Under the pieces are notes generated by a model. It did no database searches. It saw only the letters and a list, made by a program, of their open reading frames with translations, and had not been told where the DNA came from. From positions 1 to 19,319 of the forward strand of contig JBATSB010000213.1 of assembly GCA_049293015.1 (NCBI GenBank): a stretch of 19,319 nucleotides of DNA, given 5' to 3'. The position numbers and the translations under genes are program-made. Each line of letters starts with the position of its first letter. Position 1 is the first letter of the stretch. Below, in pieces: positions 15,701-19,319 of this stretch. Source of the stretch: UBA2330 sp049293015 (GTDB taxonomy: Bacteria; Bacteroidota; Ignavibacteria; Tepidaquicellales; Tepidaquicellaceae).

Positions 15701-16320
15701 CGGGAAATATGGGACAAATGATGGACAGACTTGGTGAAATAATTGCACAGCAAATGGGAATGAACGGTAAATCGGGTAAGATGGGAATGAACGGTGAGTC
15801 AGGAGAAAATGGTAAATCCGGTAAGGACGGAAAAGGAAATTCACCGGATGATATGTCACAGGAGCAGAGACAGGAAATGCAGCGTCTTAGTATGGAGCAG
15901 CAGCAGATTCAGAAATCATTAGAGATGTTGAATGAAGAGTTGAAAAGAGAACAGGAGAATTCCGGAGAAAAAGTTTTAGGAGATCTGGATGAGATACAAA
16001 AAGAAATGCAGGAGATTGTAAAAGACCTAAGTGAATATAACGTAGATGATAAGTTGATAGAAAAGCAAAACAGGATATTGTCCAGACTTCTTGATGCACG
16101 CCTGTCTCAACGTGAAAAAGATTTTGAACCAAAGAGAGAATCCCGTCCGGGTGAAAACGTCAGCAGAAATTCCCCGCCTGAAATAATTCTAAGCGGACCA
16201 AATTCCTATAATGCTTTGAAGGAAGATTTTTTAAGATTGGATAAAGAAGGATTTAATGAAGATTATGAAAATCTTATTTCAAAATATCTGATGGAGCTTA
16301 AGAAGAATGATATGAAATAA
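12781..16320 (+). CDS. DUF4175-type giant membrane protein with coiled coil and collagen-like tracts
   Basis: This 1179-residue protein resembles the DUF4175 family, whose function is not established. Membrane helices lie at about 34-52, 62-84 and 166-185. Residues 200-530 are beta-rich; they include the family motif PDDPPKITIVEPSESNYEL and DDYGFSKLVLGYRKL near 455. From about 533 to 930 it is an extremely Glu/Lys/Gln/Met-rich coiled coil. Glycine-rich collagen-like stretches follow, built of G-K-D and G-K-S units (about 945-970 and 994-1020), then another Gln-rich helix and a short conserved end (EIILSGPNSYNALKEDF). The coiled coil should extend from the membrane, probably into the periplasm. 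Similar proteins often lie near MoxR-type ATPases, and a MoxR/ChlI-like gene lies 1.1 kb downstream. A structural or envelope role is inference. Confidence 0.75.
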   Translation: MQNPVSTISIYNFFEKKLSAVKKKELLFSFLRNTITSMIIFLLLGFLIIVLESVFRFGIFTRTFLYWGFLSLSVTTITYFLFNYLLKSFGIIGSFDLISYSRKVGDHFSDIKDKLSNSLSLVMPGNSNKKNSEVSEELIFEDIKSINNIAGSKDLSSFIKFSSLKKLILILLSIILFITASFLIFPKNLNGAVKRLVNHNYFFLDNDLGITFEIIPGDIEIAAGEDVIVGVTINSTSNDLNIKEINLYTKQVSADGYEKLSDPVKLISESGNNFTGTIKNTINELIYFAEYKGIRSDEYTISVSEYPVIKNFTVTITPPEFTGIPSKTLPENEGNIFCPEGSTIEFNLNASTELSYAGIDLNGNSLSFEFNGTSAKGSIKADQNSSYRFILKDLNGGVNKNFKQYTIKVMPDDPPKITIVEPSESNYELKGEKELIVRSRISDDYGFSKLVLGYRKLKLLSGNASAPEFNYINIEIKNPNATSLEVPFVWNVSGINLRSGESAEYFTEVTDNTGKSTRTEIKTIQYRSQAEVLKETETMTKELKTEMQSAYDQMEELNKNIEDIKKEFQKNEELGLNEESKKQMEQKLDNFQKNMNSAQNKLDQNMEEMKKNNMLGEKTLEQFMELQKMFNKINTPELQKMLEKLKEALKKNNEEELKEALKNFKFDEEAFKKYMEKAMELMKKIENMQKFGELTQKLEDIAKQQEQLKKETENSQNSDKNKMDELSQKQKDIKEQTKDFNSELQKLIDEMNKMKDQLSPEELEKIQKEMNKKGIENKMQKSSDELKSSQKSNSEKTQEEILDELNNMDEKMKAALNEMMDSQDMNNKLKEKLEDIKRKLEEMSKRQQELKDKTDELDKDEKEGFEKNQKDQKDLQKQLSESIDDLMNASKMGMKMSPELGKELGDAYNKMDKAGKELGEMKKQDASSDQKKAKESLDNAAKMLGDMLGKMGKDGKDGKDGKDGKGGKGSKPGSGNMGQMMDRLGEIIAQQMGMNGKSGKMGMNGESGENGKSGKDGKGNSPDDMSQEQRQEMQRLSMEQQQIQKSLEMLNEELKREQENSGEKVLGDLDEIQKEMQEIVKDLSEYNVDDKLIEKQNRILSRLLDARLSQREKDFEPKRESRPGENVSRNSPPEIILSGPNSYNALKEDFLRLDKEGFNEDYENLISKYLMELKKNDMK

Positions 16321-16541
16321 TCTTATTAAAGAAATCCATTCTACATCTTGATATACAATTCAGTTACACATTATAGTTCGTACACTGGCATATATAGAAC
16401 TAAAAATCACAAATTAAAAAATAATTGCTACTTCCCTTATCCAGAGTTCAGGAAGGGTATGAAAAATTGAGTTTATTTTTTTAGCAGACTAATTGCGGTG
16501 TCGAGTTTTTGCAATATCTTTCGATAACAACCCCCTTCGCT

Positions 16542-16692
16542 CCCCCTTTTTTGAAAGTGTCTCAAGACATAATTGTAATGATTACCACTAAGACACCAAG
16601 GCACAAAGCATTCTGTTTTCAATATTTTTTTCTTAGTGTCTTTGTGACTCGGTGGTAAAAATGGTGTTTTGAGACAGTCTCTTTTGAGGGGG
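16542..16692. repeat. Long imperfect inverted repeat, CACTAAGACAC type
   Basis: Left arm blocks CCCCCT, TGTCTCAAgACA (16558-16569), TACCACTAAGACACCAAGG and CACAAAG (to 16608) mirror the right arm CTTAGTGTC (16632-16640), TTTGTGACTCGGTGGTA, TGTTTTGAGACA and AGGGGG (to 16692). The arms share similar but unequal spacing, with a 23-base loop. I recall similar CACTAAGACAC-like repeats from many FCB genomes but cannot confirm this here. Confidence 0.8.
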
Positions 16693-16857
16693 AATTTCTT
16701 TTTATGTATAATGAAACGTGCTATTAAAATTTAGACAAGTATATCAAAAAAATTAATTAAAAATTTTGTTGCTCATTTGCGACAAATTTGAGTTCTAATG
16801 ATTAAAATAAAATTTAAATTTTTATTTTTTTATAGTTTGAAAATTTATTGAAAGTCT

Positions 16858-16887
16858 TATTATCCAAATAAAATAGTTTGGATAATA
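16858..16887. promoter_or_regulatory. Perfect 11-bp-stem palindrome flanked by direct repeats, upstream of the CBS gene
   Basis: TATTATCCAAA (16858-16868) pairs exactly with TTTGGATAATA (16877-16887), loop eight bases. The 13-mer TGAAAATTTATTG stands on both sides, at 16838-16850 and 16896-16908. There is no T tract, so it fits an operator or RNA element better than a terminator. Confidence 0.5.
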
Positions 16888-16942
16888 TTGCTTATTGAAA
16901 ATTTATTGCATATTTTTCAAAAAAACAAACCGGGGGTAAAAA

Positions 16943-17380
16943 ATGAAAACTTTAAAAGATCTTATCAAGGACAGACCTTTGCATTTTGTGAAATCAGGAA
17001 TGAAGATAATAGATGTGGCAAAATTCATGGGACTTCACAACATCGGCGCAGTGCCGGTTCTTGAACCGTCTGAAAAGCTAAAGCTGATTGGTATATTCTC
17101 AGAGAGAGATCTTTTGAGAAAATGCATTGCAAAAGAGATTGATCTATTTAATACTCCTGTAGATGAGGTTATGACAAGAAATGTAATCGTAATAGAATCT
17201 CACGATACTCCTGAATACTGTATGCAGATCATGAAACAGGAAAAGATCCGTCACATGCCGGTTATAGAAGAACAGGATTTAAAAGGGATTATTTCAATCC
17301 GTGATCTTATGATGTATGATATGAATCAGAAAGAAGAGAAGATTGAAATGCTGAATTCTTATATACAGTTCAACGGATAA
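16943..17380 (+). CDS. Two-CBS-domain protein
   Basis: This 145-residue protein is a tandem pair of CBS domains, the Bateman module that binds adenine nucleotides. The first CBS covers about residues 5-63 with GIFSERDLL (50-58), the second about 73-128 with GIISIRDLM (115-123). VMTRNVIVIESHDT (77-89) links them. Nothing follows except a short tail, so it is a stand-alone sensor-like protein rather than part of an enzyme. The upstream sequence CCGGGGGTAAAAA, then ATG, is the only strong G-rich pre-start run in the window and could act as a ribosome-binding site, although it does not match the AGGAGG consensus. It is 62 bp before the AAA+ ATPase gene, probably in one transcript. Confidence 0.9.
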   Translation: MKTLKDLIKDRPLHFVKSGMKIIDVAKFMGLHNIGAVPVLEPSEKLKLIGIFSERDLLRKCIAKEIDLFNTPVDEVMTRNVIVIESHDTPEYCMQIMKQEKIRHMPVIEEQDLKGIISIRDLMMYDMNQKEEKIEMLNSYIQFNG

Positions 17381-17442
17381 TATTCAGATTCAAAAAATTC
17401 AGATCTTCTGCAATTAATTATTAACTACCCATTTTAAATTTA

Positions 17443-18969
17443 ATGAATCAAAAAGAAATAAAAACTCTCGGACAATTAAAAAAGTCCGGCTATAAAGTAT
17501 TAACAGTAAAAGACGAGATCAGAAAAAACCTGATCAAAAAAATTGAAACCAAAGGATCATTTTTTAAAGGAATAATTGGATATGAAAACAGTGTGATCCC
17601 GTCTCTGTTGAATTCGCTGTTATCAAAACACGACATAATTTTACTTGGTCTCAGAGGGCAGGCAAAGACTAAAATTGCGAGAATGATACCAGAACTGCTC
17701 GATGAATATATTCCAATAGTAAAAGGTTCGGAAATAAATGATAATCCTTTTCAGCCAATTTCAAAATACTCAGTCGATATGATAAATTCGCTTGGAGACG
17801 AAACTGAAATCGAATGGATATCCCGTGAGCAACGCTACAGTGAGAAGCTTGCAACACCTGACGTAAACATTGCTGATCTGATTGGTGATATTGATCCAAT
17901 AAAAGCAGCGAATCAGAGACTGCATTATTCACATGAAGGAGCAATTCATTTTGGAATTATCCCGCGGACAAACAGAGGAATTTTTGTGATCAATGAATTG
18001 CCGGATCTTCAGCCGAGGATACAGGTCGGACTTCTTAACATTCTTCAGGAGAAAGATATTCAGATAAGAGGATTTAACATTCGGATTCCTTTGGATATTC
18101 TAATGATCTTTACAGCTAATCCGGAAGACTATACAAACAGGGGAAATATTATCACACCGCTTAAAGACAGAATAGATTCACAGATCATAACTCATTATCC
18201 GAAAGTTCTGGAAGACGGAATAAAAATAACTGAAACAAATTCATGGACAGATAGAAATGAAAAAAAGAACATTCATATTCCTTATTATTTTAGAGAGATA
18301 ATAGAGATGACAGCGATGCAGGCAAGAGCCAGCGAGTTCGTCGATCAGAAATCCGGTGTCAGTGCCAGACTTACAATTTCATCTATGGAAAATCTGATAA
18401 GTAATGCTGAGAGGAGATCTATTATTAATTCAGAAGATATTATCATGCCGAGAATGTGTGATGTACTTTCTATTCTGCCGGGTATCACAGGTAAAGTGGA
18501 ACTGGTGTTTGAAGGTGAGCAGGAAGGTTCACTGAAAGTAGCGAAAGCACTTATTTCGAAATCAGTAAGAGAAATATTTAAAAAGTATTTTCCTGACCCG
18601 TCATTGAGACTAAAGAAAAATGCTCAGGAGAAACCTCAAAAAGATCCATATAAGGAAATAACGGAATGGTTTCAGTTCGGAGGCAGTGTAAACATTAAAG
18701 ATGATATGAATTTTAAAAACTACTTTGCTGAATTAAAAAAAGTAGAAGGGCTTGAAACCTTTGTAAGAAAGTATCCTCAGTTTTTTGAGAATGATCAGGA
18801 GCTTGCTTCGCTTATGGAATTTGTTCTTGACGGACTTCATCAGAATTCCAAAATTGCAAAAGATGAAATTGATTCGGAGATCCGGTATAAAGATATGGTA
18901 GGAAGTATGTTTTCAGGTTCGAAGGATGCTTCGGATTTTAGAGGATATGAAGATGATTATTATAATTGA
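17443..18969 (+). CDS. AAA+ ATPase of the magnesium-chelatase-I/MoxR-like group
   Basis: This 508-residue protein carries an AAA+ core of about 290 residues. The Walker A motif is GLRGQAKT (69-76; Lys75, Thr76), a variant with Ala instead of the third Gly. The Walker B region GIFVINELPDL (179-189) has N184-E185 in place of Asp-Glu, and the family motif ELPDLQPRIQVGLLNILQEKDIQIRG follows. Sensor 1 is FTANPEDYTNRG with N226. The ELPDL and ANPEDYTNRG signatures belong to the ChlI-like ATPases that usually work with a von Willebrand A partner to remodel other proteins. Here no VWA gene follows; the next 350 bp hold no gene. C-terminal residues 386-508 form an added domain with an acidic tail. It likely shares a transcript with the CBS gene. 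Confidence 0.86.
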   Translation: MNQKEIKTLGQLKKSGYKVLTVKDEIRKNLIKKIETKGSFFKGIIGYENSVIPSLLNSLLSKHDIILLGLRGQAKTKIARMIPELLDEYIPIVKGSEINDNPFQPISKYSVDMINSLGDETEIEWISREQRYSEKLATPDVNIADLIGDIDPIKAANQRLHYSHEGAIHFGIIPRTNRGIFVINELPDLQPRIQVGLLNILQEKDIQIRGFNIRIPLDILMIFTANPEDYTNRGNIITPLKDRIDSQIITHYPKVLEDGIKITETNSWTDRNEKKNIHIPYYFREIIEMTAMQARASEFVDQKSGVSARLTISSMENLISNAERRSIINSEDIIMPRMCDVLSILPGITGKVELVFEGEQEGSLKVAKALISKSVREIFKKYFPDPSLRLKKNAQEKPQKDPYKEITEWFQFGGSVNIKDDMNFKNYFAELKKVEGLETFVRKYPQFFENDQELASLMEFVLDGLHQNSKIAKDEIDSEIRYKDMVGSMFSGSKDASDFRGYEDDYYN

Positions 18970-19125
18970 CCTTTATTTGCAATAAAGAAAAAATTTCACC
19001 ACCTGTTTTCCGCACTTTTTCAATAACTGGATAAATATGTATTCAAACCCTTGTAAACACTGATAATTGATTTGTTGATTGGGTGTTCCATTTCTTTTTT
19101 TAGAAAAGTATTAATTTTACATCTT
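18970..19125. other. Intergenic region after the AAA+ gene
   Basis: This stretch of 156 bp holds no gene. It starts with a small hairpin, CTTTATT/AATAAAG (18971-18988), lacking a T tract on the plus strand; other functional features are not visible before the repeat element begins. Confidence 0.5.
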
Positions 19126-19319
19126 TCCAAAAAGCTTTTAATTACAAAATTCAAGATTCATTTTTTTCTGCTTACTTTTTTTTAACGATCCCCGATAGGA
19201 ACACTCGAGGACAGGCTCAAAAGTAACAAAAAAAGTCGCCCGCTGGTAATAAATTGCCTAAATTCTTTTCGAAATTGAAATAAAATATCCAACTCAAAAT
19301 TTGCTTCGCAAATTTCTCA
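19126..19319 (-). repeat. Structured dispersed element, copy 2, inverted and cut by the window edge
   Basis: This matches the reverse complement of copy 1 (2322-2708): a TTCCAAAAAGCTTTTAATT terminal repeat, ACAAAATTCAAGATTCAT, the CCCGATAGGAACACTCGAGG loop region, AAAAGTAACAAAAAAAGTCG, and CCCGCTGGTAATAAATTG. The apex differs: here the tip is AAATTTGC (19297-19304) with GCAAATTT (19308-19315). The other half lies beyond the window. Confidence 0.85.

Larger units (their letters stand above)
16321..16942. other. Intergenic region with two palindromic structures
   Basis: No gene is supported in this 622-bp stretch. It holds a long imperfect inverted repeat (16542-16692), a perfect 11-bp-stem hairpin (16858-16887) and, just before the CBS gene, a G run at 16933-16937. 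A minor inverted repeat TAGTTC/GAACTA lies near 16375-16400. Confidence 0.6.

Noticed and set aside
14449..15859. Several minus-strand open frames opposite the coiled-coil part of the giant protein
   Set aside because: They are rich in Leu, Phe, His and Ser, as expected from the complement of Glu/Lys/Gln-rich codons, and show no family motif. The plus-strand frame is continuous and explains the region.
18971..18988. Terminator after the AAA+ gene
   Set aside because: CTTTATT/AATAAAG forms a seven-base stem but is followed by A residues on the plus strand, not T, so I do not call it.

Overview
This is an AT-rich chromosomal window from a bacterium most likely in the Bacteroidota/Chlorobi (FCB) group, perhaps Ignavibacteria. 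I infer this from gene content and style: PorT-like outer-membrane barrels, a zinc-finger/FecR-type anti-sigma protein paired with an ECF sigma factor, a DUF4175-type giant protein, A/T-rich start regions almost without Shine-Dalgarno motifs, and several families of intergenic palindromes. No marker gene settles the phylum. I see no rRNA, tRNA, CRISPR array, prophage or transposase gene.

Left part (1-3700): the 5' end of dnaG (minus strand, cut by the window edge) diverges from a two-gene DUF433/DUF5615 toxin-antitoxin-like pair that ends in a hairpin terminator. Two paralogous outer-membrane beta-barrel genes follow. The 670 bp between them hold a structured repeat element of about 390 bp with terminal inverted repeats. 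A second, inverted copy begins at 19126 and runs off the window.

Middle part (3716-11780): a plus-strand run encodes L-2-hydroxyglutarate oxidase, a mannose-6-phosphate-isomerase-like cupin (6 bp gap), a DUF1287 lipoprotein, a nitroreductase, a small membrane protein and a ten-helix EamA/DMT-like transporter; the last two use TTG starts. It converges on minus-strand genes for a MarC-family membrane protein and, in one operon with a 4-bp overlap, an ECF sigma factor and its membrane-anchored anti-sigma protein. The anti-sigma protein carries an unusual C-terminal coiled coil. A palindrome between two copies of a terminator-like sequence separates marC from this operon.

Right part (11935-19319): a sulfotransferase, a 1179-residue DUF4175-type membrane protein with a very long coiled coil and collagen-like Gly-Lys-Asp tracts, a 620-bp intergenic region with a long imperfect palindrome and a short perfect one, a two-CBS-domain protein, and a magnesium-chelatase-I/MoxR-like AAA+ ATPase without its usual VWA partner. 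Heptameric tandem repeats of the form TTAYRAR begin exactly at the stop codons of two genes. The genes look mostly like housekeeping and envelope functions. The least explained material is the set of intergenic structured repeats.
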